The position numbers and the translations under genes were made by a program. Shown one piece after another: positions 1 to 17,184 of a stretch of 64,000 bases of DNA. Numbering within the stretch: the first letter of the stretch is position 1; every line of letters starts with the position of its first letter. The stretch lies in contig NZ_CP016170.1 of assembly GCF_001676705.1 (NCBI RefSeq), positions 5,814,757 to 5,878,756 of the forward strand, read 5' to 3'. Under the pieces are notes generated by a model that ran no database searches, had not been told where the DNA came from, and saw only the letters and a program-made list of their open reading frames with translations. Source of the DNA: Bordetella bronchialis (lineage in GTDB: Bacteria; Pseudomonadota; Gammaproteobacteria; Burkholderiales; Burkholderiaceae_B).

Positions 1-16
1 ATGTGTCGGCGCGATC

Positions 17-2386
17 TCAGATGATCGTGAACAATCCGGTCAACAGGTTCTTGGCCGCGGCGGTCTCCGTGGCCAGCCCGTTGTTCTTGTATTCGGCCGC
101 GCCGATCTTGCTTGAAAAACCGAAGATGTCCGTCTTGATGGCGCTGAGATCGGCCTTGGAAACCGCGACCCCGACGTTCGACCGCCACACCGTGGCATTG
201 CCCAGGCCGAAGGTCGCCTGCGCCACGGTCAGGTTCAGCCCGAAGGGCGTCGCCTTCAGCCAGCTCTTGGTCGACAGGTCCTTGACCTGTTTGCCGTTGA
301 GCACCACGTCGGTATCGCTGGTCAGCGTGATCTTCTGGGGTGCCTTCATATCGATGCCGGCGCCGGTCGATGTCACGGTGATCTGCTGCGCGGCCTTCGC
401 GTCCATGCCCGCCGCTTGCGACTCGACATGCACCGGCTCCTTGGCCAGCAGCGTCATGCCGCCCGTGAAGGATTGCATGGTGACCTGGCCCTGCGCCTGC
501 GCGGTCATCGTGCCCGCCTTTACGTCATGCAAGGCGTCGCCCGCGGTCACGTGGACCTCCTGCCCCGTATTCAGCGTTTCCTTGAAAAGCCCGGTGATCG
601 TGCGTGTTTCGCCATCGGCGGCCACCGTCGTGGATAGTCCCTGGTCGAACTGTTCCGTGGCCATCCCGCCGGACACATGCAAGGTCCGGGCGCCATTCAC
701 CGTATAGGTCTCGTCATCCGTGACCGTGACCGAACGGGTCCGGCCGACAGTCAGGGCGTCCGTCCCCTGGACATGGATGGCTCGGGCCCCGGCGATGGTC
801 GTCGTATCGTCGCCGCCGATGGCCGTGGTGCGCGTACCGTCGACACTGCGATGCTCGTCCGCCTCGACCTCGGTGCGCATATTGCGCTCCGCATGCAGCC
901 ATATTTCCTCCTGGCCAGGCTTGTCCTCGAACATGAAGGCGTTCGCGGTGCGCGGCGTGCCATCCTGCGTGCGGGAGAGGAAACCGCTTTGCGTCGCGTT
1001 GGCCGGCAGGTCCCAGGGCGGCATATTGGCGCCGTTATAGACGCGGCCGATCACAATGGGCCGATCCGGGTGTCCGCCGATGAAGTCGACCACCACCTCG
1101 TCGCCACGCCGCGGCAACTGGATGCCGCCGAAGCCGCCGCTGGCCCAGGGGCTGGATACGCGTACCCAGCACGAACTGTTTTCGTTGCGCTGGCCGACGC
1201 GGTCCCAATGGAACTGGACCTTGATGCGGCCATACGCGTCGGTCCATATCTGCTGGCCGTCCTTGCCGACCACGGTGGCCGTTTGCGGGCCATGGGTATA
1301 GGCCAGGGGCGTCACCCGCGGCGGCCGGTACTGCACGCTGGACGGCAGCACGGTGAAACCGACGTCGAAGACCATGGGTTCCGGCGTACCGGTGGCATAG
1401 CCGCTTTCGCGCATGTGGTAGTGCGCGGCGATGATCAGGTAATCGCGATTCTCGGCCCCACGCGGATGGTTCATCAGCGTGAAGCGGTAGCCGGGCGCGA
1501 ATCCCGGCGCGTTGCAGGCGCCCGACACGAGCGCCTGGCGGCATTGCAATCCTTCCAGGCGGACGCGACTGTAGTGTTCGCCCTGCTCCGGATCGGTATA
1601 GCCGCCCAGCCATTCGTAGATTTCCAGTTTGCCGTCGTCGTACGGCGCCGGATTGGCGCGGCGCGCATCCATGCTGGTACCCGGATGCCTGAAATCGAAA
1701 TCGGTGGTGGCAAAGCCGCTGGGTGTGATCTGTACGGCGGGTTCCCATGCGCTGACGTATTCCTCGCGCGGCACCGCGACGCGATCGGAGCCGTAGTACG
1801 GCAAGGACTCGCACCCCGGGCAGGTATCGTGCTGCGCGGTGTCGTCGCTCAGCACCAGGGTATGCCTGCCCTGCTCGTGCCGGAACCAGTAGTAGATGCC
1901 CTCGTGCTCCATCAGGCGGCTGATGAAGTCGAAGTCGGTTTCCTGGTACTGCACGCCGTATTCCCAATTGCGGTACACGCCCGACAGGCGCCATTCGACC
2001 GGAAATGCGTAGTCGGCCAGTACCTCCTTGATGATGTCCGGGACGTTCTTGTTCTGGAAAATCTTGTTGTCGGAGGTCTGCGTCAGGTACCACAGCCAGG
2101 GCCGCACGGTCGCGCGATAGATGTACAGGCGCGACGTGGCGTTCTCCCGGCCCACCAGGGCGAAGCGGGTGATTTGTCCGCTCAGGTAGCGCCTGCCGCC
2201 CAGTCCGGCGGCGATCTCCAGCGTCAGGGGCTTGCCCAACAGTTGCCGGAGGTCGAGCGCGTAGGATTCGGCAAGCAGCTCGACCTCGAATTCGAAGAGC
2301 ATGGACACGCCTTCCGAGCCGTTCATCGCACGGAACAGCAAGGTGTCGGGCGGCAACGGGGTATGCGCGGTGACGACGCGGTCCAT
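17..2386 (-). CDS. vgrG: VgrG-family type VI secretion spike protein
   Basis: Forms the trimeric tip of the type VI secretion needle that punctures target cells and carries effectors. The 789-aa product starts with a gp27-like region opening MDRVVTAHTPLPPDTLLFRA. A gp5-like OB fold follows (WTDAYGRIKVQFHWDR, then SSPWASGGFGG and PRRGDEVVVDFIGG), then the repetitive beta-helix stalk. The stop lies at the window edge, so the reading frame is complete. I chose the ATG at 2386 rather than one 26 codons upstream because GGAG sits just ahead of it. The last ~80 residues do not resemble a known effector domain and may be an adaptor-binding tail. The T6SS-associated lipoprotein gene lies divergently upstream. 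No other T6SS structural genes are in view to the right, so the rest of the locus, if present, lies to the left. Confidence 0.93.
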   Translation of the reverse strand: MDRVVTAHTPLPPDTLLFRAMNGSEGVSMLFEFEVELLAESYALDLRQLLGKPLTLEIAAGLGGRRYLSGQITRFALVGRENATSRLYIYRATVRPWLWYLTQTSDNKIFQNKNVPDIIKEVLADYAFPVEWRLSGVYRNWEYGVQYQETDFDFISRLMEHEGIYYWFRHEQGRHTLVLSDDTAQHDTCPGCESLPYYGSDRVAVPREEYVSAWEPAVQITPSGFATTDFDFRHPGTSMDARRANPAPYDDGKLEIYEWLGGYTDPEQGEHYSRVRLEGLQCRQALVSGACNAPGFAPGYRFTLMNHPRGAENRDYLIIAAHYHMRESGYATGTPEPMVFDVGFTVLPSSVQYRPPRVTPLAYTHGPQTATVVGKDGQQIWTDAYGRIKVQFHWDRVGQRNENSSCWVRVSSPWASGGFGGIQLPRRGDEVVVDFIGGHPDRPIVIGRVYNGANMPPWDLPANATQSGFLSRTQDGTPRTANAFMFEDKPGQEEIWLHAERNMRTEVEADEHRSVDGTRTTAIGGDDTTTIAGARAIHVQGTDALTVGRTRSVTVTDDETYTVNGARTLHVSGGMATEQFDQGLSTTVAADGETRTITGLFKETLNTGQEVHVTAGDALHDVKAGTMTAQAQGQVTMQSFTGGMTLLAKEPVHVESQAAGMDAKAAQQITVTSTGAGIDMKAPQKITLTSDTDVVLNGKQVKDLSTKSWLKATPFGLNLTVAQATFGLGNATVWRSNVGVAVSKADLSAIKTDIFGFSSKIGAAEYKNNGLATETAAAKNLLTGLFTII

Positions 2387-2673
2387 TCGAACTCCTGCAA
2401 GGCCGGGAGAGAAGATGCTAGAAGCCCGGAATGTCCGCGATGTTTCACTAACATTCCCTATCATTTTTTACCTTCGCCGCGCTTATCTGGCCCGGCGGCA
2501 TTCGGTAGAGTTGCGTTCGTCGCCAGGAGCCATCCGGCTTTCGGCTGCGAACTGCGCGCGTTTCATCCCTGCGACGGCTTGTCCTTTGCGTCGAGATCAA
2601 GACACAATATGTCGCGGATTACACATTCCATGCGACCGGCCCGCAGGCCCAACAAAACACCAGGCATTTCGAC

Positions 2674-3072
2674 ATGAGCCACCCTGTTCGTTTCGCCTCG
2701 CTGGCGTTGGCGGCAAGCCTTGCCGCATGTTCGGCGCCGCCGTCCACCCCCGCGCCGCCGCCGGCGCCCAGCCAGGCGGCGCTCGATACCCTGGCCCAGG
2801 TACGCGCCAGCTACCAGGCCGGTGCGTATGGGCAAGTCATACGCACCGTGGCTACCTCCGACGCGCTGGCCACGGCGCCCACGGATGTACGGGTGGAATC
2901 GCTCAAACTGCAGGCATTCAGCTATTGCGTGACAGGCTATCGCGTGCTGTGCGAGGATGACTTCAAGCGCATCCTGGAGCTGGATCCGGGCTTCGAGCTG
3001 GGCCCGGCGGAGATCGGCCATCCCCAGTGGGGCCCCGCCTTCCGGCGCGCGAAGGCCGCGCAAGGCGGCTGA
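2674..3072 (+). CDS. tssQ: TssQ-like T6SS-associated lipoprotein
   Basis: A 132-aa small lipoprotein. The N-terminus has a signal peptide ending in a lipobox, SLAAC, with the acylated cysteine at residue 19. A Pro/Ala-rich linker follows (about residues 22-34), then a helical TPR-like domain with the motif YQAGAYGQVIRTV and an ending around GPAFRRAKAAQGG. This layout matches the TssQ family of lipoproteins found near T6SS loci in Burkholderiales. The family call is from memory of the pattern and was not searched. It is divergent from vgrG, which supports a T6SS role. Its biochemical function is not known. The gene immediately downstream starts 13 bp after its stop and may be co-transcribed. 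Confidence 0.68.
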   Translation: MSHPVRFASLALAASLAACSAPPSTPAPPPAPSQAALDTLAQVRASYQAGAYGQVIRTVATSDALATAPTDVRVESLKLQAFSYCVTGYRVLCEDDFKRILELDPGFELGPAEIGHPQWGPAFRRAKAAQGG

Positions 3073-3085
3073 AGTCAGAAGGAAT

Positions 3086-3565
3086 ATGTTTTTGGAATCG
3101 CCGCTGCACGCCGATCCGGCCTTTTACCAGCTGCTGGCCGACAGCTATGAACGACTGTTGGGACACCCCCTGCCGGGCGTGCCCGCGTCGCACCGTACGA
3201 ACGCGGCAGAGGCGGCCCGGTGGCTGTACGAGGACGCGCCATTCGCCGTCCTCGCCCACAACACCGACGCCGATCCGCGTTTCATCTATGGCAACAAGGC
3301 GGCCCAGCGGCGCTTCGAGTACAGCTGGGACGAAATCACAGGACTGCCATCGCGGTTGTCCGCCGAGGCCCCCAACCAGGAAGAGCGGGCGCGCTTCCTT
3401 GAGCGCGTGCGCCGTAGCGGTTTCGAATCCGGCTATCGTGGCGTCCGCATTACCAAATCGGGCAGGCGATTCCTGATCGAACAGGCCACCTTGTGGGAAT
3501 TGCGGGATGAAGCCGGCATGGTCCACGGGCAGGCGGTCGTCATTCCACGCACGTCGGATCTCTAG
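3086..3565 (+). CDS. MEKHLA-domain (PAS-like) protein
   Basis: A 159-aa cytoplasmic protein without signal peptide or membrane segment. The body resembles the bacterial MEKHLA family, a PAS-like fold: APFAVLAHNTDADPRFIYGN, then AAQRRFEYSWDEITGLPSR, and a C-terminal GYRGVRITKSGRRFLIEQ strand region. The ATG at 3086 is preceded by AGAAGGA, which decides the start over the longer frame that would overlap the preceding gene. MEKHLA proteins are thought to sense small ligands or redox state, but substrates are unknown. It follows the lipoprotein gene by 13 bp, so a shared transcript is likely; whether that means a shared function with type VI secretion is open. Confidence 0.75.
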   Translation: MFLESPLHADPAFYQLLADSYERLLGHPLPGVPASHRTNAAEAARWLYEDAPFAVLAHNTDADPRFIYGNKAAQRRFEYSWDEITGLPSRLSAEAPNQEERARFLERVRRSGFESGYRGVRITKSGRRFLIEQATLWELRDEAGMVHGQAVVIPRTSDL

Positions 3566-3788
3566 GCCGTCCCTGGGGTGAACGGGCCGGCGGGGATCGC
3601 CGCGATTCTCCGGCGGAATATTCCCACGCGCGGCGATACGACGGCGCCGCCACGAATGGGGTGCACGCCGACAGACCCCGCGACAGGCACGCCATAGACT
3701 CGGCCTATTCCCAGCAAACTACCGCCGATCCTGGCGACGCGTATCGCCGGCTGGACGCGGGCGGCATGGCGCCGCGGCGCAACCGACG

Positions 3789-5510
3789 ATGACAGACGTC
3801 CCAACCAAGAGTCGTGGCGCCGGTACCCCAGCGACACGCCAGCCCGCCCCCATCGGCAAGGTGGGCGACAAACGCTTCACCGCCCAACCCGAATCCGCGC
3901 ACCGCATCGCCGCCCTGGCGGCGCCGCCCGGCAAGGGTGGCATGCTGGGCGGCGTCCGGCGGCTATTGCGTGCCGCGATGCACGGTTCGATGCCGCGTGC
4001 CGGCAGCCCCTTGCGCCAGGCCCGCCTGGGCCTGGATGCCGCCTACGAATCCTTGCTAAGGACGCTACTGGGCGGCGCCGAACCGCACGGGCCGCGCATG
4101 GCTTTCGCCCTGGCCGAAACCCTGGCCACCGAAGCCGCCTATGTCGCCGCCGGCGGGCGCGTGGCGGCGCCGGGCACTGGGCACGCCAGGCCGGGCCACG
4201 TGGGGCCGGGCCACGGCGGGCCGGGCCATTCCCGGACCGCGCCATCGGACGCCAGCGTGTACGCCAGCGGCCTGACGGGCACCGGGCACACCACCGGTCA
4301 TGGCGAGGCGAGCACCCCGTATTCCCCCCCATTGGCGGCATACGCGTTCACCGAACTGCTCCTGCTGCGCGAGTATCTGCCGCGGATATCCATGGCGGGG
4401 CCGGACCGGATAGCGCCCGGGCCCTGCGCGCGCTTGACCGTCGAACGCACCTGCGGGGCCGTCGAACACGAGATCGCCGCGCGCGAACACGCCTTCGCCA
4501 CCGTGTTGCGCATCCTCGGCCAGGACGCGGTTACGCCCGAAGACCTGGAAGGCCCCTTGCGCCATCTCGCCGCCGTGGTCAGCAACCGCGAGCGGCGCGG
4601 GGAAAGCCCCATCCGTTTCCTGAGCGACCTGGCCGACGGACGGGGAAACGCCGAACTCGAAAACGCCGCGGCCGCGCTGGCGTCCAACCCCCTGCGCGCG
4701 GCGTTCGACACGGGGTCCATTCCCGGCACGCATGGGCGGCTGACGATCTCGGCCTATGACGGCGGGGTAAAGACCTGCGCCCGCGTCCTGAAAAACGCCC
4801 TGGACCAATGCATGCGATCGCGGCTCATCATCCGCGCGCGGCTCATCCTGAAGCAGGACTGCGAGAACGACCGCGGCGCATCGGAAACGCTGCGCGTGGT
4901 CTTCGACATGCTGGCGCAGGGCGTCGGGGCGATGAACGGCGATGCCCCGCTCACCCGCAGCCAGCGCGACGCGCAGGTGACGGCCCTGCTCGCCAAGGCA
5001 CTGGTCGGCACCGATGGCCTGGACGTGCAGCGCTACGTGGCCGGCATGTCGGATGCCACGCTGCGGGTGTTCGAACGGCATTTGCCCTTCCTGCCGGCGC
5101 CGCGGCGCAAGGCGGTGCTGCATATCATCGAGCACGAGCGCCGCCAGCGCGCCGATGGCGATCCCGCTTCGCGGCCGGGCGAGCGGTCCGCCGGACAGCT
5201 GTTCTCGCGCACGATGGGCCGCGTGGGCATGCAGGCCACGCCCATCCTGGCGCGGCTTTTCGCGCGCGTGCAACTCGATCTGCGCCGCCATGCCGCGGGC
5301 GAACGTAGCGGTCCGGAGCGCGAGCCGGCGCCCGATGCGCTGACGCGCATGTCTTTCGATGTCACGGCGCGCACCAACGGCGATTACGAGGTTTCCGTCA
5401 CCGCCAACCTGGCTCCGCAGCGTGGCGACAACGCCGTATCGCTGATCTACAAGAGCCGCATCGCGCCCGATTTCCGGCCCTTGCACGGGTCCTTCCGGCA
5501 AACGCGATAA
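3789..5510 (+). CDS. Hypothetical protein, 573 aa, possible secreted effector
   Basis: I do not recognise a family. The ORF is long, is closed by a strong terminator and does not look like a shadow of a gene in another frame. The protein has no signal peptide or membrane helix. The N-terminal ~130 residues are basic and Ala/Gly-rich. Residues ~128-150 contain repeated PGH units (ARPGHVGPGHGGPGH). The middle is mainly helical, and the C-terminus (from about LTRMSFDVTARTNGDYEV) looks like a small beta-rich domain. No ribosome-binding site is obvious ahead of the ATG. It is near vgrG and a T6SS lipoprotein, so a type VI or type III substrate is possible, but this is inference from location and composition only. 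A vertically inherited species-specific protein is equally possible. Confidence 0.6.
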   Translation: MTDVPTKSRGAGTPATRQPAPIGKVGDKRFTAQPESAHRIAALAAPPGKGGMLGGVRRLLRAAMHGSMPRAGSPLRQARLGLDAAYESLLRTLLGGAEPHGPRMAFALAETLATEAAYVAAGGRVAAPGTGHARPGHVGPGHGGPGHSRTAPSDASVYASGLTGTGHTTGHGEASTPYSPPLAAYAFTELLLLREYLPRISMAGPDRIAPGPCARLTVERTCGAVEHEIAAREHAFATVLRILGQDAVTPEDLEGPLRHLAAVVSNRERRGESPIRFLSDLADGRGNAELENAAAALASNPLRAAFDTGSIPGTHGRLTISAYDGGVKTCARVLKNALDQCMRSRLIIRARLILKQDCENDRGASETLRVVFDMLAQGVGAMNGDAPLTRSQRDAQVTALLAKALVGTDGLDVQRYVAGMSDATLRVFERHLPFLPAPRRKAVLHIIEHERRQRADGDPASRPGERSAGQLFSRTMGRVGMQATPILARLFARVQLDLRRHAAGERSGPEREPAPDALTRMSFDVTARTNGDYEVSVTANLAPQRGDNAVSLIYKSRIAPDFRPLHGSFRQTR

Positions 5511-5538
5511 CGGCGATCGGGCCACCCACCGGGCAAAA

Positions 5539-5580
5539 AAAACCCCAGGGATCGGACAGCCGTCCTTTCCCTGGGGTTTT
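5539..5580. terminator. Bidirectional intrinsic terminator between the orphan gene and rpoC
   Basis: Perfect 13-bp inverted repeat, AAAACCCCAGGGA paired with TCCCTGGGGTTTT, around a 16-nt loop. Because the arms begin and end in A/T runs, a U-tract follows the hairpin on either strand. It separates two convergent genes, the 573-aa ORF ending at 5510 and rpoC ending at 5627. Confidence 0.9.
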
Positions 5581-5626
5581 GCCGCTGCCGGGGCGGCGAG
5601 ACCCGTCGTATGACGGGCCCGGGGCC

Positions 5627-13986
<8,360 letters not shown>

Positions 13987-14108
13987 GAGCACTCCGACTC
14001 GAGGTTGCATGGGCCGTCAACCACGGCCCGGGGTGATACGACGCTGATACGACTCCAGGGAACCCCGCTGAACCCCACTGCCAACTAGGGTTTCCTGGAA
14101 ACGCAAAA

Positions 14109-14141
14109 GCCCGGGGACGGCAAACTGCGCTGTCCCCGGGC
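14109..14141 (-). terminator. Probable attenuator between rplL and rpoB
   Basis: A perfect 10-bp GC-rich inverted repeat, GCCCGGGGAC with GTCCCCGGGC, around a 13-nt loop. On the minus strand it is followed by TTTTGCGTTT. It lies between the ribosomal-protein genes and rpoBC, where E. coli has a partial terminator that lowers polymerase synthesis relative to L7/L12. The hairpin is visible; partial read-through is inferred because no separate rpoB promoter is evident. Confidence 0.75.
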
Positions 14142-14156
14142 AACTGGCAAAAGGTC

Positions 14157-14540
14157 TTACTTGACTTCGACCTTGGCGCCAGCTTCTTCCAGCTTCTTCT
14201 TCGCAGCTTCGGCGTCAGCCTTGGCGATGCCTTCCTTGACGGGCTTCGGCGCGCCGTCGACCAGGTCCTTGGCTTCCTTCAGACCCAGGCCGGTCAGTTC
14301 GCGCACGGCCTTGATGACGCTGACCTTGTTCGCGCCGGCTTCAGCCAGGACGACGGTGAACTCGGTCTGCTCTTCAGCGGCGGCGGCAGCACCACCACCG
14401 GCGGCGGGGGCGGCGACGGCCACGGCGGCGGCAGCGGCCGACACGCCAAACTTCTCTTCCATATCCTTGATCAGCTCGGACAGTTCGAGCACGGTCATGC
14501 CAGCGATGGCGTCAAGGATTTCAGCTTTGCTAAGTGCCAT
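14157..14540 (-). CDS. rplL: 50S ribosomal protein L7/L12
   Basis: Stalk protein of the large ribosomal subunit, 127 aa, which recruits elongation factors. The N-terminal dimerisation helix pair ([20 protein letters not shown]) is followed by an Ala/Gly-rich hinge at about residues 35-57. The C-terminal factor-binding domain contains [20 protein letters not shown] and ends in AGAKVEVK. Translated after rplJ with a 78-bp gap. The attenuator downstream would let this gene be expressed more than rpoBC, matching the four-copy stoichiometry of L7/L12 per ribosome. Confidence 0.99.
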   Translation of the reverse strand: MALSKAEILDAIAGMTVLELSELIKDMEEKFGVSAAAAAVAVAAPAAGGGAAAAAEEQTEFTVVLAEAGANKVSVIKAVRELTGLGLKEAKDLVDGAPKPVKEGIAKADAEAAKKKLEEAGAKVEVK

Positions 14541-14618
14541 TTTTCAAGAACTCCAGATATTGGTAATGCCAGGTTCGGTGTCGCTTCGTCGAACAACGAT
14601 TTCCGGGAAAGACGGGCC

Positions 14619-15143
14619 TCAGGCCGCGGCCTTCTGGTCGCGCACGGCGGCAAGGCCACGAGCGAACTTGGTCGGAACTTCGTTGAGCGTACGTGCAAAT
14701 TGCGCAATCGGGGCTTGCATGGTGCCCATCAACTTCGACAGCAACTCCTCGCGAGAAGGCAGCGTGGCCAGGGCCTTGACGCCTTCCTGGTTCAACAGGT
14801 TGTTGGGCAGCGAGCCCCCCTTGATGACCAGCTTGTCGTTGGTTTTGGCGAAGTCGGAAAGGACCTTGGCCGGCGCGACCGGATCGGCGCTGATACCGTA
14901 GATCAGCGGACCGGTCAGCTGCTTGGACAGCGGCTCGAAAGCCGTGCCGTTCACAGCGCGACGAGCCAGCGTGTTCTTCAGAACACGCAGGTACACGCCC
15001 GATTGACGCGCAGTCTTGCGCAGTACGGTGACGGAGGCGACGTCCAGACCACGGTACTCGGCGATAACAATCGATTGAGCCTTGGCGACTTGCGCCGCGA
15101 CTTCCTCGATTACCACCGCTTTCTCTTGGCGATTGAGACTCAC
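14619..15143 (-). CDS. rplJ: 50S ribosomal protein L10
   Basis: L10 anchors the L7/L12 stalk to 23S rRNA and, in a complex with L7/L12, represses its own mRNA in many bacteria. 174 aa, starting [20 protein letters not shown] and including the conserved [20 protein letters not shown] and the segment [21 protein letters not shown]. The C-terminal helices that bind L12 dimers follow. It is preceded by a 282-bp leader with strong secondary structure, consistent with translational autoregulation of rplJL. Confidence 0.99.
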   Translation of the reverse strand: MSLNRQEKAVVIEEVAAQVAKAQSIVIAEYRGLDVASVTVLRKTARQSGVYLRVLKNTLARRAVNGTAFEPLSKQLTGPLIYGISADPVAPAKVLSDFAKTNDKLVIKGGSLPNNLLNQEGVKALATLPSREELLSKLMGTMQAPIAQFARTLNEVPTKFARGLAAVRDQKAAA

Positions 15144-15425
15144 GGTTTGAACACTCCATCAAAAGACGTTTCGGGAGGGAGCCCGGAACGTCAACCGAAT
15201 GCGGCGACCTGGTCGAGTTCTTCTGAAAAGAAATCTTCCATGGGACGCCGTCTACGCTGGATCCGAACCGAACGGGCTTCGGGATTAAGCTCGGCGCCGG
15301 CTTGGACCCTTCTTGCGAAGGGCCGGATGCGCGACGACTTGCTCCAGCGGTCTTTGACAGCAACGTCCGGACGGATCCGGACGCAGCCCAAAGTTCTATA
15401 TTGCCTGCTTTCCGACGGTAGGCGC
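15144..15425 (-). promoter_or_regulatory. Structured rplJ leader (candidate L10 autoregulatory leader)
   Basis: This 282-bp gap between rplA and rplJ is too long for a simple intercistronic spacer in this operon. On the minus strand it contains a strong imperfect hairpin at 15165-15192 (GACGTT..CGGG pairing with CCCG..AACGTC), ending about 20 nt before the rplJ start. A second inverted repeat (GTCCGGA/TCCGGAC) lies near its upstream end. A 16-codon ORF, MEDFFSEELDQVAAFG, at 15241-15191 ends inside the first hairpin but has no convincing ribosome-binding site. In E. coli this is where L10-L12 binds and where a promoter for rplJL sits. Function here is inferred from position and structure. Confidence 0.5.
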
Positions 15426-16130
15426 TCAGGCGGCCGGCGTCGTCAGCGAGGCGATTTCGACGCGAGCGCCGCCGCCCATCGTGGACGAGACGGCCAGCTT
15501 GCGCAGATACACGCCCTTGGCGGCAGCCGGGCGCGCCTTGTTCAGGGCGTCGACCAGCGCGGCCAGGTTGGTCTGCAGCTGCTCCACGCCGAAGGAGGCG
15601 CGGCCGATCGTGGCATGCACGATACCCGCCTTGTCGGTGCGGTACTGCACCTGGCCGGCCTTGGCGTTCTTCACGGCCGTGACGACGTCGGGCGTGACCG
15701 TGCCGACCTTGGGGTTCGGCATCAGGCCGCGCGGGCCCAGGATCTGGCCCAGCGCGCCGACCACGCGCATGGTGTCGGGCGAGGCGATGACCACGTCGAA
15801 ATCGATCTGGCCACCCTTGATACGCTCGGCCAGGTCTTCCAGGCCGACGATGTCGGCGCCGGCAGCCTTGGCGGCCTCGGCCTTGTCGCCCTGGGCAAAC
15901 ACGGCGACGCGCACGCTCTTGCCGGTACCGGCGGGCAGCACCACGGAGCCACGGACCAGTTGGTCGGACTTCTTGGGGTCGATGCCCAACTGCACGGCCA
16001 CGTCGACGGATTCGTCAAACTTGGCGGTGGCGGTTTCCTTGATCAGGTTGAGCGCCTCGTTGACCGGGTACAGCTTGGTACGGTCGATTTTTTCCCGCAG
16101 GGCGGCGGTACGCTTGGACAGTTTTGCCAT
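15426..16130 (-). CDS. rplA: 50S ribosomal protein L1
   Basis: L1 binds 23S rRNA at the mobile stalk near the E site and can repress the L11 operon mRNA. 234 aa, beginning [20 protein letters not shown], with the conserved segments [36 protein letters not shown] and [16 protein letters not shown]. It follows rplK after only two bases, so the two are translated from one message. The gap downstream to rplJ carries the structured leader. Confidence 0.99.
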   Translation of the reverse strand: MAKLSKRTAALREKIDRTKLYPVNEALNLIKETATAKFDESVDVAVQLGIDPKKSDQLVRGSVVLPAGTGKSVRVAVFAQGDKAEAAKAAGADIVGLEDLAERIKGGQIDFDVVIASPDTMRVVGALGQILGPRGLMPNPKVGTVTPDVVTAVKNAKAGQVQYRTDKAGIVHATIGRASFGVEQLQTNLAALVDALNKARPAAAKGVYLRKLAVSSTMGGGARVEIASLTTPAA

Positions 16131-16132
16131 GA

Positions 16133-16564
16133 TCAGATCCCCTCAACCGTGATGCCCATGCTGCGGGCGCTGCCGGCAATGGTGCGCACCGCGGCTTCCA
16201 GATCGCCCGCCGTCAGGTCGGGTTCCTTGGTCTTGGCGATTTCCTCGGCCTGGGCACGGGTCAGCTTGCCCACCTTGTCGGTGTGGGGCTTGGGCGAACC
16301 CTTCTGCACGCCGGCCGCCTTCTTGATGAGGACCGTCGCGGGCGGGGTCTTCATGATGAAGGTGAAGCTCTTGTCCGCGAAGGCGGTGATCACCACCGGA
16401 ATCGGCAGACCGGGCTCCATGCCCTGCGTCTTGGCGTTGAACGCCTTGCAGAACTCCATGATGTTCAGGCCGCGCTGACCCAGCGCCGGACCGATCGGGG
16501 GAGAGGGGTTAGCCTTACCAGCCGGCACTTGCAGCTTGATAAAGCCGACGATCTTCTTCGCCAT
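16133..16564 (-). CDS. rplK: 50S ribosomal protein L11
   Basis: L11 forms the base of the GTPase-associated centre with 23S rRNA and is needed for RelA activation. 143 aa with the N-terminal proline-rich segment [20 protein letters not shown] and the methylated family start [12 protein letters not shown]. The C-terminal rRNA-binding domain ends [22 protein letters not shown] lies upstream of the ATG. It is separated from nusG by 76 bp, a normal arrangement in this operon, and runs straight into rplA. Confidence 0.99.
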   Translation of the reverse strand: MAKKIVGFIKLQVPAGKANPSPPIGPALGQRGLNIMEFCKAFNAKTQGMEPGLPIPVVITAFADKSFTFIMKTPPATVLIKKAAGVQKGSPKPHTDKVGKLTRAQAEEIAKTKEPDLTAGDLEAAVRTIAGSARSMGITVEGI

Positions 16565-16640
16565 GCTTTGCTCCTTGCGGGTTCAAACGCCCGCCATCGA
16601 TGCGGGCTCCCCGGGGGATGAGGGTTGAAACAACAACGGA

Positions 16641-17174
16641 TCAGGTCTTTTCGACCTGACTGAAATCCAATTCAACAGGGGTGGCCCGGCCAAAAATGGT
16701 GACGGACACACGCACCTTGCTTTTCTCGTAGTTGACTTCTTCGACGTTGCCGTTGAAGTCCGCGAACGGGCCTTCCTTGACGCGCACCATCTCGCCCACT
16801 TCGAACAAGACCTTGGGACGCGGCTTTTCGACGCCTTCGACCATCTGCGAAAGAATCTTCTCGACTTCTTTCTCGGAGATCGGCGTGGGCCGGTTGCCCG
16901 AGCCACCCAGGAAGCCGGTGACGCGGTTGGTGTTCTTGACCAGATGCCAGGTCTCGTCGGTCAGGTCCATCTCGACCAGGACATAGCCCGGGAAGATGCG
17001 CCGCTCGGAAATCGACTTCTGGCCGCCTTTCATTTCGACGACTTCTTCGGACGGCACCAGGATGCGGCCGAAGGAGGTTTGCAGTCCGGCCCGCTCGATG
17101 CGTTCGAGCAGCGCCTTGTGCACGCTTTTTTCCATGCCGGAATACACATGGACGACGTACCACCGTTTGCTCAT
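16641..17174 (-). CDS. nusG: Transcription termination/antitermination factor NusG
   Basis: Bridges RNA polymerase to Rho or to ribosomal protein S10. 177 aa: an NGN domain beginning [20 protein letters not shown] and containing [14 protein letters not shown], then a linker, then a C-terminal KOW domain with [18 protein letters not shown]. Translated 10 bp after secE, the standard secE-nusG pair. No insertions or missing parts. Confidence 0.99.
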   Translation of the reverse strand: MSKRWYVVHVYSGMEKSVHKALLERIERAGLQTSFGRILVPSEEVVEMKGGQKSISERRIFPGYVLVEMDLTDETWHLVKNTNRVTGFLGGSGNRPTPISEKEVEKILSQMVEGVEKPRPKVLFEVGEMVRVKEGPFADFNGNVEEVNYEKSKVRVSVTIFGRATPVELDFSQVEKT

Positions 17175-17184
17175 GTGCCGTCCC

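Noticed and set aside
677..2677. 666-aa plus-strand frame over vgrG
   Set aside because: Arg/Ala/Gly-rich shadow frame; vgrG on the minus strand has clear family motifs and a ribosome-binding site.
15191..15241. 16-codon ORF before rplJ as a real gene
   Set aside because: No ribosome-binding site and no supporting conservation visible; kept only as a possible leader peptide.
14700..16478. 592-aa plus-strand frame across rplJ, rplA and rplK
   Set aside because: Antisense to three ribosomal-protein genes.
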